A DNA stretch of 64,000 nucleotides from Acidocella sp. Lineage in GTDB: Bacteria; Pseudomonadota; Alphaproteobacteria; Acetobacterales; Acetobacteraceae. The DNA lies in contig DAIDEE010000006.1 in NCBI GenBank assembly GCA_027308685.1, positions 62,001 through 126,000 on the forward strand, given 5' to 3'. The position numbers and the translations under genes were made by a program. The notes beneath the pieces are model-generated. The model was given only the letters and a program-made list of their open reading frames with translations. It ran no database searches and was not told the DNA's origin. Below, piece after piece: positions 26,581-36,056 of this stretch. Within the stretch, counting starts at the first letter, position 1. The number at the start of each line of letters is the position of its first letter.

Positions 26581-27371
26581 GGGAGAAGGCTTTCAAGGAT
26601 GGATCGCAAAGTTGGTAGTATGGCTGGGCTGGTATCAAGAGGCGTCGGCCAATTTGCGGGTGAGGGGGTAGAGGGTTCGGCCATATATCCACGACATGCA
26701 AGTTCCATTTGAATCGCATTTACGCCGTTCGCTGGGTTGCCATAATGGCGGGTGATGTAGCCGCCTTTAAAACGACCGTTGGCGACATATGAAAAGTTCT
26801 TTTCGGTTTCACAAATGGCCGCGATTTTCTCAGTGATAACAGGATCGCATGATCTGTCGTCGTTACTGCCTATATTAAAATTCGGTAGCAATCCTTCAAA
26901 TAAATGTGGAATTTCACTGCGAATGGAATGGCAATCATAAATGGTGATGGCATGATGACGGCCACGCAAGCGGCTGATCTCGGCGCGTAAGGTCTCATGG
27001 TAGGGGTCAAAATATTTTGCGCGACGCAACAGAATCTCGGTATCGTCGGGCTCATGGCCAGCGAGATATAAAGGCTCGTCATCAAATGTTGTGGTAGGAC
27101 AGAGGCCGGTCGTGGCTTGACCCGGATAAAGCGATACACCGGAGGGGTCACGGTTGAGGTCGATGACGGTACGCGATATTTCAGTGCATAGGATCGTGGC
27201 GTCATAGGCTTCGGCAAATTGGTAGAGTTCCGGGAGCCACCAATCAGCATCCTTACGGGCCAGCCAAAGCGACCTGAGGGCATGCTGAAACTCTTCGGGG
27301 ATATGCGTGCCGGCATGTGGGATGCTGAGTATCAGCGGTGCTGAGCCCCGATGGAGCTTTAGAAAATTCAT
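26577..27371 (-). CDS. hutG: N-formylglutamate deformylase
   Basis: This 264-residue member of the N-formylglutamate amidohydrolase family carries the conserved [13 protein letters not shown] near the N-terminus and the [18 protein letters not shown] segment near the C-terminus. It releases glutamate and formate from N-formylglutamate, the last step of the two-step formimino route. The presence of hutF on the opposite strand fits that route. It overlaps hutH and hutU by four bases each. Confidence 0.93.
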   Translation of the reverse strand: MNFLKLHRGSAPLILSIPHAGTHIPEEFQHALRSLWLARKDADWWLPELYQFAEAYDATILCTEISRTVIDLNRDPSGVSLYPGQATTGLCPTTTFDDEPLYLAGHEPDDTEILLRRAKYFDPYHETLRAEISRLRGRHHAITIYDCHSIRSEIPHLFEGLLPNFNIGSNDDRSCDPVITEKIAAICETEKNFSYVANGRFKGGYITRHYGNPANGVNAIQMELACRGYMAEPSTPSPANWPTPLDTSPAILPTLRSILESLLP

Positions 27372-28876
27372 AGCACGCTTGGCAATGTTGCAAGCGGTAA
27401 TGTACCGGATCGTAAAATCATGATGGCAGCCTCGATGTCGGGAGCAAAATAACGATCGTCGTCCAGATATGCCGCTTTACCTCGCACCAGGGTACGAATA
27501 TCTTCCAGTATTGTGCTCGAGGGCAACGTGTGGAAGTCGCACCCTTGCACGGCGGCCAGCAATTCGATGGCGATGATGGCTCGCAGGTTATCTGTCATGG
27601 GCAACAACCGGCGGGCACCGTGGGCGGCCATGGAGACATGGTCTTCCTGGTTGGCTGAGGTTGGGATAGAATCGACGGAGGCGGGAAACGCCCGGCCTTT
27701 ATTCTCTGAGACCAAGGCGGCTGCAGTAACTTGCGGTATCATGAAGCCTGAATTCAATCCTGGTTTTGGCGTGAGAAAGGCTGGTAGGCCGGAGAGTGTG
27801 GGGTCAACAAGCATCGCGAGACGGCGTTCAGCAAGAGAGCCGATTTCACAGACAGCCATAGCGATCATATCAGCGGCAAAGGCCACTGGTTCGGCGTGAA
27901 AGTTTCCGCCAGAGAGGGCCTCTGCAGGGTCTGTGAATATGAGAGGGTTGTCGGTGACGCCATTCGCTTCGGTTCTCAGTGTGTCAGCGGCCTGGCGCAG
28001 AAGGTCAAGGACGGCACCCATAACTTGCGGTTGGCAGCGTAGGCAGTAGGGGTCTTGTACGCGGGTGTCATTGAGCATGTGCGAGGCACGAATGGCACTG
28101 CCGGTCATCAGGGTCCGCAGGGTCGCGGCCACCTCTGCCTGGCCTTTGTGGCGGCGTAGCGCATGGATGCGTGGGTCGAACGGCGCGTCGGACCCACGGG
28201 CCGCGTCGGTTGAGAGTGCGCCAGTGAGCAGAGCAGACTGGAACAGCGTTTCGGCTTCAAATAGTCCAGCTAAAGCATAGGCGGTGGAAAATTGTGTGCC
28301 ATTTAAGAGAGCAAGTCCTTCTTTTGGGCCTAGTACGATAGGAGCAAGCCCAGCTTTGGCTAGGCCAGCAATGGCTGAAAGCCGTTCTCCGTTAAGAAAA
28401 ACGTCTCCCGTGCCCAGCATTGCTGCGGCCATGTGGGCGAGCGGCGCTAGATCACCGGAAGCACCTACGGAGCCTTGTGCGGGGATAACCGGAATAAGAT
28501 TGTGGACGAGCATCTGCTCAAGGAATTCCACTGTGGCAACGCGCACGCCGGAAGCACCTTGAGCTAATGAAGCAAGTTTTAGTGCCATCATCAACCGCGC
28601 CACGGGGATCGGCATTGGGTCGCCCACGCCGGCGGCGTGAGAGAGGACCAAATTTTGTTGAAGCCTGGCCAGGTCAGTGTCGGCAATGCGAACGGCGGCA
28701 AGTTTTCCAAAGCCAGTGTTGACGCCGTAAACAGGTTCACCGCGCGCTAAAATTTCGCTGACAGCTTTGGCAGCGCGGGCGATGGCGGGCATGGCTACAG
28801 CCTCAAGTGTGCAGCCGGAGCCTCGATAAATGCTGCGCCATTCCTGTAGTGACACATTTCCAGGGTTGAGTTTCAT
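27368..28876 (-). CDS. hutH: Histidine ammonia-lyase
   Basis: The 502-residue protein starts at the ATG at 28876, which overlaps the hutI stop (ATGA); a longer frame to 28969 is spurious. The MIO-forming Ala-Ser-Gly triad is at residues 139-141 within [15 protein letters not shown]. The conserved GVNTGFGKL and the NPLIF segment are also present. It removes ammonia from histidine to give urocanate, the first step of the pathway. Confidence 0.97.
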   Translation of the reverse strand: MKLNPGNVSLQEWRSIYRGSGCTLEAVAMPAIARAAKAVSEILARGEPVYGVNTGFGKLAAVRIADTDLARLQQNLVLSHAAGVGDPMPIPVARLMMALKLASLAQGASGVRVATVEFLEQMLVHNLIPVIPAQGSVGASGDLAPLAHMAAAMLGTGDVFLNGERLSAIAGLAKAGLAPIVLGPKEGLALLNGTQFSTAYALAGLFEAETLFQSALLTGALSTDAARGSDAPFDPRIHALRRHKGQAEVAATLRTLMTGSAIRASHMLNDTRVQDPYCLRCQPQVMGAVLDLLRQAADTLRTEANGVTDNPLIFTDPAEALSGGNFHAEPVAFAADMIAMAVCEIGSLAERRLAMLVDPTLSGLPAFLTPKPGLNSGFMIPQVTAAALVSENKGRAFPASVDSIPTSANQEDHVSMAAHGARRLLPMTDNLRAIIAIELLAAVQGCDFHTLPSSTILEDIRTLVRGKAAYLDDDRYFAPDIEAAIMILRSGTLPLATLPSVL

Positions 28877-30066
28877 GAGGCACTCCAGATGCGTTGGTGC
28901 AGAGGGTTGAAGCCGATTTGATAGACCAGTTCGGCTGGGGTTTCGACATTCCAGATGGCGAGGTGACATTTATAGCCGGCAACCAACGCTCCTACATCCG
29001 CACGTCCTAGCGCGGCAGCGGCGTTGCGGGTCACCCCTAGCAGGCATTCATTTATGGTAAGTCTAAATTGCGTGGCGGCCATGTTCATCGCCAGCAGCAA
29101 CGACCTTAGTGGTGACGTACCGGGGTTGAGGTCGGTAGCGACAGCGATGCGCACGCCATGCGAACGTAAAGCAGCGATGGGAGGATGCTGTGTTTCACGC
29201 AATGTATAAAAAGCACCAGGCAATAAAACGGCCACTGTGCCTGATCGCGCCATGGCGGCGACGCCATCGGTGTCGGTGTATTCGAGATGATCTGCCGAAA
29301 GTGCGCCGAAGCTTGCAGCGAGAGCGGCGCCATGTAGGTTCGAGAGTTGGTCAGCATGCAATTTTACCGGCAACCCGTGCGCACGCGCAGACCTGAAAAC
29401 TTCGGCTATTTCATCGGGCGTAAATGCAATATGCTCACAAAAACCATCGACGGCGTGCGCGAGATTAAGTTTAGCAATTTTTGGTATGAGCGTCTTTGTT
29501 AAAAGATGAATATAGGCTTGACGATCGACTGCGGTCTCGGGGGGCAGGCTATGGGCACCGAGAAAAGTTGTGGCTACATCAACCGCTGCCGTAGCGCTAA
29601 TCTGACGAATGACCTGCAGTAGTTTCAGTTCAGAGGCTTCGTTCAGGCCGTATCCTGATTTTATTTCAACCGTGGTTACGCCCTCATCGATAAGGGCCTG
29701 TAAGCGTGGTATGCTGGCTGCTATGAGTGCTTCCGGACCCGCATCACGGGTCGCAGAGACGGTTGCGGTGATCCCCCCGCCAGCGCCGGCAATTTCTTCA
29801 TAGGAAGCGCCGTTTAACCGCGCTTCAAATTCTGCGGCCCGGTGGCCAGCATAAACCAGATGCGTATGGCAATCGATCAATCCAGGGGTGATCAGGCGGC
29901 CGGCACAATCAGTGATCTCATCAGCGGTCATCGTCCTGACCGGACCAGCGTAGATAATTCGGCCTGCGGTGGTGGCCACCATGCCGTGGTCTATGAGGCC
30001 AATACCATTATGGCTTGGCGCCATGGTTGCTAAGCGGGCATTCGTGAAAATACGGTCGGCATGCAT
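28873..30066 (-). CDS. hutI: Imidazolonepropionase
   Basis: The 397-residue amidohydrolase starts at the ATG at 30066, behind an AAGGG site; upstream extension to 30282 would run through the operator. It has the metal-binding [12 protein letters not shown] motif near residue 77, a later His in KLHADQLS, and the [10 protein letters not shown] segment. It opens the imidazolone ring to N-formiminoglutamate. It is the first gene of the minus-strand hut operon and faces hutF across a 67-base gap. Confidence 0.96.
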   Translation of the reverse strand: MHADRIFTNARLATMAPSHNGIGLIDHGMVATTAGRIIYAGPVRTMTADEITDCAGRLITPGLIDCHTHLVYAGHRAAEFEARLNGASYEEIAGAGGGITATVSATRDAGPEALIAASIPRLQALIDEGVTTVEIKSGYGLNEASELKLLQVIRQISATAAVDVATTFLGAHSLPPETAVDRQAYIHLLTKTLIPKIAKLNLAHAVDGFCEHIAFTPDEIAEVFRSARAHGLPVKLHADQLSNLHGAALAASFGALSADHLEYTDTDGVAAMARSGTVAVLLPGAFYTLRETQHPPIAALRSHGVRIAVATDLNPGTSPLRSLLLAMNMAATQFRLTINECLLGVTRNAAAALGRADVGALVAGYKCHLAIWNVETPAELVYQIGFNPLHQRIWSAS

Positions 30067-30096
30067 TAAAATTAGCCCTTGGCGGCGTTCGCTGTG

Positions 30097-30108
30097 TTGT
30101 ATATACAA
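30097..30108. promoter_or_regulatory. HutC operator
   Basis: TTGTATATACAA is a perfect 12-bp palindrome in the gap between hutI and hutF. It matches the TGTATATACA-type core recognised by HutC repressors of the GntR family. One site here could block both divergent promoters, with urocanate as the usual inducer. Its position and perfect symmetry make the assignment strong, though it was not tested. Confidence 0.85.
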
Positions 30109-30133
30109 TAGGGAAAAATAGAAGGGCTGCATA

Positions 30134-31447
30134 GTGGCAAACAAGCTGTTTTTTAGATATGCGTTGCTGCCGGGGGGCTGGGCGCAAAACGTCGCGTTGA
30201 GCATAAACTCCGGGCTTATAAGTGGGATATCGTTTGATACTCCGCCAGATGGGCTGACGTATGATATCGCCCTGCCAGGCATGGTAAACTTACATAGCCA
30301 TAGTTTTCAACGCGCCATGGCAGGATTGGCGGAGGTCAGAAGCACGGTGTCTGACAGTTTCTGGACCTGGCGTGATCTGATGTATCGCTTTGCACTGCAA
30401 ATGAGTCCTGATGATGTTGCGGTAGTGGCAACTCAAGCCTTTATTGAGATGCTTGAGGGCGGATTTTGTCATGTTGCGGAATTTCACTATCTGCATCATG
30501 CGCTGAATGGTCAGGAATATGATGATATCGGCGAGATGGCAGTACGGATTTCTGAGGCTGCAGCGATTACAGGGATCGACCTCACCTTACTACCTGTATT
30601 TTACGCTCATGCCGGATGGGGTGGACAAGCCCCCGCATCTGAGCAGCGTCGTTTCATTAATTCATTCGATAGATATGTCCGGCTTTATGAACGTTGTGCT
30701 GCGGTGGCCGCCACTGGCGTTGCACCGCATTCTCTACGGGCGGTAACGCTCGACGAACTCTTGCTACTGAATGAGATGGCGGGAACAAGACCAGTACATA
30801 TTCATATTTCAGAACAAACAGCCGAGGTTGAGGCGTGTGTGGCGTGGCATGGACAACGGCCTGTTGAATACCTGCTGAACCATGCTCCAGTCGATAGAAA
30901 TTGGTGTCTGGTTCATGCAACCCATGCGAACGCTCAAGAGCGGGCGAGCATTGCCTTGGCGGGCGCGGTAGTAGGATTATGCGCAGTCACGGAGGCTAAT
31001 CTCGGAGACGGAATTTTCGCCGCCCGCGATTTTGCTGGCGCTTGGGGCATTGGGTCAGACTCAAACGTCTGTATTGGTGTGGCTGATGAACTACGAACAC
31101 TTGAGTATTCACAGCGCCTTCTATACCGCGAACGCAATGTTATGGCTAATAATATAACGCGCTCCACCGCCACCGCGTTGTTTCAAAAAGCTATTGAAGG
31201 TGGTGGTCAGGCCTTGGGTGAGAACGCTGGTATAATCATTGGCCAACCAGCAAATATAATTGGACTAACGGGTGACGAACCAGAGTCTGCACTGGCTCAT
31301 TGGGTATTTGCAAGCCGTAAGTCCCAGGTGTCACATGTTTGGGTACGGGGTAAAAGGGTTATAACAGATGGTCAGCATGTTCTGGGTGCGACGAGCCAAA
31401 GACGATTTGACGCGGTTGTGGCACGCTTGAGAGGAGGAGCCCTATGA
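30134..31447 (+). CDS. hutF: Formimidoylglutamate deiminase
   Basis: The 437-residue amidohydrolase starts at a GTG at 30134, seven bases after GAAGGG. It carries the metal motif [13 protein letters not shown] near residue 52, a further [14 protein letters not shown] segment and GIGSDSNV near residue 300. It deaminates N-formiminoglutamate to N-formylglutamate, which HutG then cleaves. The gene overlaps hutC by four bases. By eye it is less GC-rich than the core genes of the window. Confidence 0.95.
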   Translation: MANKLFFRYALLPGGWAQNVALSINSGLISGISFDTPPDGLTYDIALPGMVNLHSHSFQRAMAGLAEVRSTVSDSFWTWRDLMYRFALQMSPDDVAVVATQAFIEMLEGGFCHVAEFHYLHHALNGQEYDDIGEMAVRISEAAAITGIDLTLLPVFYAHAGWGGQAPASEQRRFINSFDRYVRLYERCAAVAATGVAPHSLRAVTLDELLLLNEMAGTRPVHIHISEQTAEVEACVAWHGQRPVEYLLNHAPVDRNWCLVHATHANAQERASIALAGAVVGLCAVTEANLGDGIFAARDFAGAWGIGSDSNVCIGVADELRTLEYSQRLLYRERNVMANNITRSTATALFQKAIEGGGQALGENAGIIIGQPANIIGLTGDEPESALAHWVFASRKSQVSHVWVRGKRVITDGQHVLGATSQRRFDAVVARLRGGAL

Positions 31448-32190
31448 GTGCGGGCAAGCCACCGCATTTATATGAGCAGGTGAAACAGCATTTGCTTGAT
31501 CGTATAGCCGCAGGTATTTTTAAAGATGGTGAAAAGATTCCCTCGGAATATGAACTGATGGAAACCTTGGGTGCCTCGCGGATGACAGTGCATCGGGCGC
31601 TGCGCGAAATGTCTGCTGATGGATTATTACATCGCGTACAGGGTGTCGGCACATTTGTACGTAAGTCACCATCACGTTCAGATTTGCTGGAGATTTTCGA
31701 TATATCGGATGACATCGCAAGACGTGGCCATATTCATAAGGCGCGTGTGTTGCATTTGGAGGAGACTCGCGCTGATGAACTGTTAGCGCGTGAACTTTCG
31801 GTCAGGCGGGGATCTAAAATTTTTCTATCTGAAGTGTTGCATTTAGAAAACGATACTTCGGTCCAATTGGAGTTGCGATATGTTTCACCATATTTTGCAC
31901 CATTCTATTTAGAGCAAGATTTCACTGTGTTGACGACCAATCGATATCTGCAGAGCATAGCGCCCGCCACCGAAGTTGAACATATTGTCCATGCCGTTAC
32001 TGCCGACACACGAGCGCAAGCGCTATTAGGTGTTGACCGACACGAACCTTGTCTGCTTGTGGAACGCCGTACCTGGACTGCCTCGGGCCCTGCCACCTCG
32101 TCTCGCTTGTTGCATCCGGGCAGTCGTTATAGTTTGGGTAGTCGCTACCAGCCCCGTCAAACAAACACGACACAGACGTCATTCGGATAA
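31444..32190 (+). CDS. hutC: Histidine utilisation repressor, GntR family
   Basis: This 248-residue GntR/HutC regulator has an N-terminal winged helix (IPSEYELMETLGASRMTVHRA, about residues 35-55) and a C-terminal UTRA effector domain ending in SRYQPRQT. HutC proteins repress hut genes and release on binding urocanate. It overlaps hutF (ATGA at 31444-31447) and probably represses its own operon through the palindrome at 30097-30108. Confidence 0.95.
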   Translation: MSAGKPPHLYEQVKQHLLDRIAAGIFKDGEKIPSEYELMETLGASRMTVHRALREMSADGLLHRVQGVGTFVRKSPSRSDLLEIFDISDDIARRGHIHKARVLHLEETRADELLARELSVRRGSKIFLSEVLHLENDTSVQLELRYVSPYFAPFYLEQDFTVLTTNRYLQSIAPATEVEHIVHAVTADTRAQALLGVDRHEPCLLVERRTWTASGPATSSRLLHPGSRYSLGSRYQPRQTNTTQTSFG

Positions 32191-32241
32191 TTAAGTGCGA
32201 CATTAACCGTTCGACAATAATGCCCACGTCAGAGTGAAATT

Positions 32242-32679
32242 CTATTGCTGAGCCCGTACAAATGCGATCAATGGACCACCTTCCAATGATTGCATGATAA
32301 AGCGGTCCGGCGAGGTTAAATGGTAATGGTCATATTGATCAGTTGGCACGGCGGTTTTGCTAGAACTTTCGTGTTTCTCAATATGCAGTGAGAGAACACC
32401 TTGGTTGGGGTCTGCCTGATAGGTCCCTTGTTCCTGCAACGTACCAATCATACTGCCCGCTGTTGGGCCGTTGGCGTAACGGCTTTCGGTGATTGAATTG
32501 AAATGGCCGTCGGGTCGAAAGATTTGCCTCATGGAAACTATAACTTCGAGGCCGCCAGTACCTGGCACCATGGCCTCGCCACGCCAGATGCCAAAGAGCG
32601 CGCTGTCCTGTGCATAGGCTGGAAGCGCTGCAAGGCTCAGAATGACGGTGCATATCAATTTGTTGCGAATAGTTTTCAT
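32242..32679 (-). CDS. Secreted protein of unknown function
   Basis: The 145-residue product has a good signal peptide (MKTIRNKLICTVILSLAALPAYAQ) followed by a compact domain rich in beta-strand-like segments (FGIWRGEAMVPG, QGTYQADPNQGVLSLHIEK). The pattern of a GxW start with alternating strands suggests a small lipocalin-like barrel, but this is a guess. It converges on hutC. I do not recognise a named family. Confidence 0.65.
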   Translation of the reverse strand: MKTIRNKLICTVILSLAALPAYAQDSALFGIWRGEAMVPGTGGLEVIVSMRQIFRPDGHFNSITESRYANGPTAGSMIGTLQEQGTYQADPNQGVLSLHIEKHESSSKTAVPTDQYDHYHLTSPDRFIMQSLEGGPLIAFVRAQQ

Positions 32680-32973
32680 AGGTCTGACCTTTGGGTTAGC
32701 TGCGCTTCTGGTAACTGTATATTTATTCGATTCCGAACTTGACGGTAAAGTCTATTATTCCATCTGCGGCTCCATTATGTGGCCGTTGATGGCTAAAAAC
32801 GTATCATGCCTCTGGTTGAAACACGGCTAAGCGGTGACCAATGCCCGGTTGGTTTACGATCATCGCGGCCATTTTGGTTCCATGTTTTGCGAAATTGCCA
32901 TATATAAACCCGAAGATACCTGACATCTTCAGTGTTGGCAGCGCCCCATAGGCCGTTAAAATCTGCGTATGGG

Positions 32974-33315
32974 TTAAAAAGCGGCCTCAGCAAAGGTGGC
33001 GAACAAAACAGCGTGCCACAGCCAGAGCGCAATCATGGTCGCGAAGGCGGCAGGTTCGCTGGTAAACAAATCCTCCACACCCACCGCGCTGGTTATCATC
33101 GCCACCATTTCGGTGACGAACATGACCGGATTGCGAGCCAACGTGTCGGCGGGCAGATATTGCGGGCCGCCCAGGATGATGATCACGCCGATCAACTGCC
33201 CGATGAACAGCGGCCCCGTGGTTGGGAACGTATCAGCGCTGGCGAGCAGTTTTTGGCTTGGCGGCCAGTGAACTGGATATGGCGGGGATGGGGACCAGAA
33301 AGGCGAAGCGGCCAC
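32974..33315 (-). pseudogene. Remnant: KdpA C-terminus fused to KdpB N-terminus
   Basis: The frame reads [19 protein letters not shown], the last helix of KdpA. Soon after the end of KdpA it continues directly as [14 protein letters not shown] and [15 protein letters not shown], the first two helices of KdpB. About thirty residues of KdpB's start and the intergenic gap have been deleted, and the frame stops right after FAEAAF. Both genes are therefore only fragments of a potassium-transporting ATPase. Confidence 0.85.
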
Positions 33316-33400
33316 CCGGCCAAGATGAACGCGGTCAAGACCAGCACGCCCAGCATGGCGCGCTAAATCTCCTTCGCCTGGCCTTCCCTGTTGCCACCGG

Positions 33401-33616
33401 TCACGGAAACACCAGCGGCAATGTGCAGCGGATTGCCTCCTGGAATGCCGCTTGTCCTATGGCAACGCTCTGTGACCCGGCACTCAGTGTGTGGGCGGTG
33501 ACGAACGTGCTGAAGGTCTGAGGTGATCCCGCCATGACGAGCGAGCCGGCGGCTACAATCGAAACCGGCAGAAGCAAATAAAGCGTGATGCGTGTCAGAT
33601 CGACATAAAAATTCCC
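33401..33616 (-). pseudogene. Remnant: internal fragment of KdpA
   Basis: The minus strand encodes GNFYVDLTRITLYLLLPVSI and later GQAAFQEAI before a stop. These match the middle of KdpA (the segment before the QEAI motif of the selectivity-filter region). It is not open through to the KdpA C-terminal fragment downstream. The intervening part of the gene has been deleted or frameshifted. Confidence 0.8.
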
Positions 33617-33719
33617 GGTCGTTTGTCATCAGCCACCCGTGAACGCCTGCATCACTGCAACGGCTAGCGATATATCAGCGTTATATAAAGCATCCCTTGT
33701 ATTGTCATCGTATCAAATT

Positions 33720-33806
33720 TCAGAAATCTTCAGCGCGCCGCATCGCCCACACGAGATAAACCAGCAGGGCAGCGCAAATGCCGCCTGGAAAAATAAGGTC
33801 AAACAT
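33720..33806 (-). CDS. kdpF: KdpF, intact remnant of the kdp operon
   Basis: A 28-residue membrane peptide runs from the ATG at 33806 and ends in WAMRRAEDF. It has the single helix and C-terminal acidic tail of KdpF, the small stabilising subunit of the Kdp ATPase. Just upstream (33810-33887) a frame without a normal start ends in FVFVSLMAYAVGCQKV, like the short membrane peptide that often precedes kdpF. With kdpA and kdpB destroyed it probably has no function. Confidence 0.7.
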   Translation of the reverse strand: MFDLIFPGGICAALLVYLVWAMRRAEDF

Positions 33807-33994
33807 GTCTCACACCTTCTGGCAGCCGACGGCGTAGGCCATCAGTGATACAAACACGAAAATTCCGTAATCAACGGCAGTCAGATCGTTGATTGCGCAC
33901 CGCCTTGCAGGAGGCCGGCTTGCGCTTGACGGCATAAGGCCGCGAGACGAATTTGCGGTGCAAAAATTAAAAAGGATGTGTAGAGCGCCGGGGC

Positions 33995-34081
33995 TGGTGC
34001 GGGTGGGGGGAGTTGAACCCCCACGGGCCTAGGGCCCAACGGATTTTAAGTCCGGTGCGTCTACCATTCCGCCACACCCGC
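33995..34081 (-). tRNA. tRNA-Leu (anticodon UAA)
   Basis: The minus strand folds as a class II tRNA. The acceptor GCGGGTG pairs with CACCCGC, and the D arm is TGGCGGAATGGTAGACGCA. The anticodon stem-loop is CCGGACTTAAAATCCG with anticodon TAA. A long variable arm and GGTTCAACTCC in the T arm follow. The CCA end is encoded (33995-33997). It reads about 87 nt including CCA. Confidence 0.96.
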
Positions 34082-34193
34082 TAGCGGGGCCGTCTATAAC
34101 GGCTCACCTCAGCCAAGCCAAGTTGGCGGTAAACCCCGCCGTTTAACAATCATTTGACCCGGCGCGGCGGATTTTTCTAAGCCTCGGGTTTCA

Positions 34194-36008
34194 ATGGCAC
34201 GCCTAAAACCCTCTCCCACCAAAGCGGCACCACGCAAGCTGGTGCTGCCGAAGCCCGTGTTGCCGCGCAAAACGGTGCGCCGGGCGGGGTTTGCGCTGCG
34301 TTACGCCACCATTGCCACCATCTGGACCGCAGCACTCGGGTCGCTGGTGCTGCTGTGGTTTACCTGGGACCTCCCCAATCCAGTCAGCGCCATCACCCAG
34401 CCGCGCCGACCCGCGATTGTGCTGCTGGACCCCGCCGGGCAATTAGTGGCACGATTCGGCGATATTGCCGGCAAGGTCGAACTCCCTGCCCAGTTGCCGC
34501 CTTGCGTGGCCGCGGCCTTCATCGCCATCGAGGATAAGCGCTTTGAATCCCATGGTGCGTTTGACGCGTTTGGCTTGCTGCGGGCAGGTATCTTGGACAT
34601 CGCGCACCGCCATGTTGTGCAGGGTGGCTCCACGCTTACTCAGCAAACCGCCAAAACATTATTCCTCACCAACCAGCGTAGCCTGCGCCGGAAAGTTCAG
34701 GAGGCTATTCTGAGCCTGTGGTTATGGAGGCATTATTCACGGGCCGATATTTTGGGAATTTACCTGAACCGTGTGTATCTGGGGGCAGGGGCTTATGGTG
34801 TGGATGCCGCCGCCAAGCTGTATTTCGGCATCCCCGCCACCAAACTTTCCATCGCACAAGCCGCCATTCTGGCCGGGTTGCCGAAGGCGCCGTCGTCGTT
34901 GAATCCGTTAGCCAACCCGCAGGCCGCGCAGGAGCGCGCATTGCAGGTTCTAGGTGCCATGCTGGCCAACGGCGCCATCACCCAAGAACAGGAAACTGCC
35001 GCCGAGGCGGAATTGGCTGATGCTGCCTCGCCCAGCTCTCAATCCTCATGGTTTGCCCTCTGGACGATGCAACAGGCCGGCGCGCTGATCCCCGAAGGCG
35101 TTGATGCCACGCTGGCCACCACCATGAACGCCCGCCTGCAAACTGCGGCGGAGTCGGCACTGAACACTGCCATCTCGGCAGAGGGTGTCGCACTGAACAT
35201 GCACCAGGGCGCGGTGGTGGTGCTGGATGCCAAAACCGGTGCGGTGCGTGCCTTGGTGGGCGGCGTTGGTGACCGCGAGGGCTACGACCGTGCCGTGCTG
35301 GCCCGCCGCCAGACCGGCTCGGCCATCAAGCCGGTTGTCTGGCTGGCCGGCCTCCAAGCGGGCATGACGCCTGATGACATGGTGCTCGACGCCCCGTTGT
35401 CGCTCGCCGGTTACCACCCGAAGGATTACGAGCGCACCTACCGCGGCGAGGTTTCCATGCGTGAAGCCCTGGCAGATTCGATGAACACCGCTGCCATCCG
35501 TATTTTACTGCGCGCCGGTGGGGCGCGCCGTGTCATCGCTGTGGCCCGCAGCCTGGGGCTGGATGATCATTTGCCCGATAACGCCTCTCTGGCCTTGGGC
35601 ACCGGCTCGGTGGGCGTGATGCAGCTGGCCGGCGCCTACGCCACCTTCTTCAACGGCGGCAACCGCGTCACACCCTACGGCTTTACCGCGATCAACCGGG
35701 TGCCCGTGACCAATCACGACCCCATCGCCGTGGTTTCGCCAGCCCTTGCGAGTGAGATGCGCGACATGCTGCGCGGCGTTGTCACCGGGGGCACCGGCAC
35801 CGCTGCCTTCCTGCCGGACGAGTTTACGGCGGGCAAAACCGGCACCACCCAAAACTACCGCGACGCTTGGTTTGTCGGCTATGCGGGCGGCAACATCATC
35901 GCCGTTTGGGTAGGAAATGACGATAATTCCCCAATGAATAACGTCACGGGCGGTACCGTGCCCGCACAAATTTTCAAGCAAGTGGCGGCAGCGGTAGGCG
36001 GCGGCTGA
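34194..36008 (+). CDS. Bifunctional penicillin-binding protein 1A
   Basis: This 604-residue class A PBP has a basic N-terminus and one membrane helix (about residues 38-58). The glycosyltransferase domain has EDKRFESHGAFD and QGGSTLTQQTAKTLF. The transpeptidase domain has SAIK within RQTGSAIKPV as the catalytic Ser-Lys motif, then SMN and KTGTT. It polymerises and cross-links peptidoglycan in the periplasm. The roughly 600-residue size and motif order fit the PBP1A family rather than PBP1C. It overlaps no neighbour. Confidence 0.93.
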   Translation: MARLKPSPTKAAPRKLVLPKPVLPRKTVRRAGFALRYATIATIWTAALGSLVLLWFTWDLPNPVSAITQPRRPAIVLLDPAGQLVARFGDIAGKVELPAQLPPCVAAAFIAIEDKRFESHGAFDAFGLLRAGILDIAHRHVVQGGSTLTQQTAKTLFLTNQRSLRRKVQEAILSLWLWRHYSRADILGIYLNRVYLGAGAYGVDAAAKLYFGIPATKLSIAQAAILAGLPKAPSSLNPLANPQAAQERALQVLGAMLANGAITQEQETAAEAELADAASPSSQSSWFALWTMQQAGALIPEGVDATLATTMNARLQTAAESALNTAISAEGVALNMHQGAVVVLDAKTGAVRALVGGVGDREGYDRAVLARRQTGSAIKPVVWLAGLQAGMTPDDMVLDAPLSLAGYHPKDYERTYRGEVSMREALADSMNTAAIRILLRAGGARRVIAVARSLGLDDHLPDNASLALGTGSVGVMQLAGAYATFFNGGNRVTPYGFTAINRVPVTNHDPIAVVSPALASEMRDMLRGVVTGGTGTAAFLPDEFTAGKTGTTQNYRDAWFVGYAGGNIIAVWVGNDDNSPMNNVTGGTVPAQIFKQVAAAVGGG

Positions 36009-36056
36009 TCCACATCCTATATCGACTGTAACCTTCACCAAATTTGAAAGTCATTC

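Noticed and set aside
33995-34081. tRNA-Leu as the attachment site of the hut block
   Set aside because: No second copy of its 3' end was seen at the other border of the block, so integration at this tRNA is not supported.
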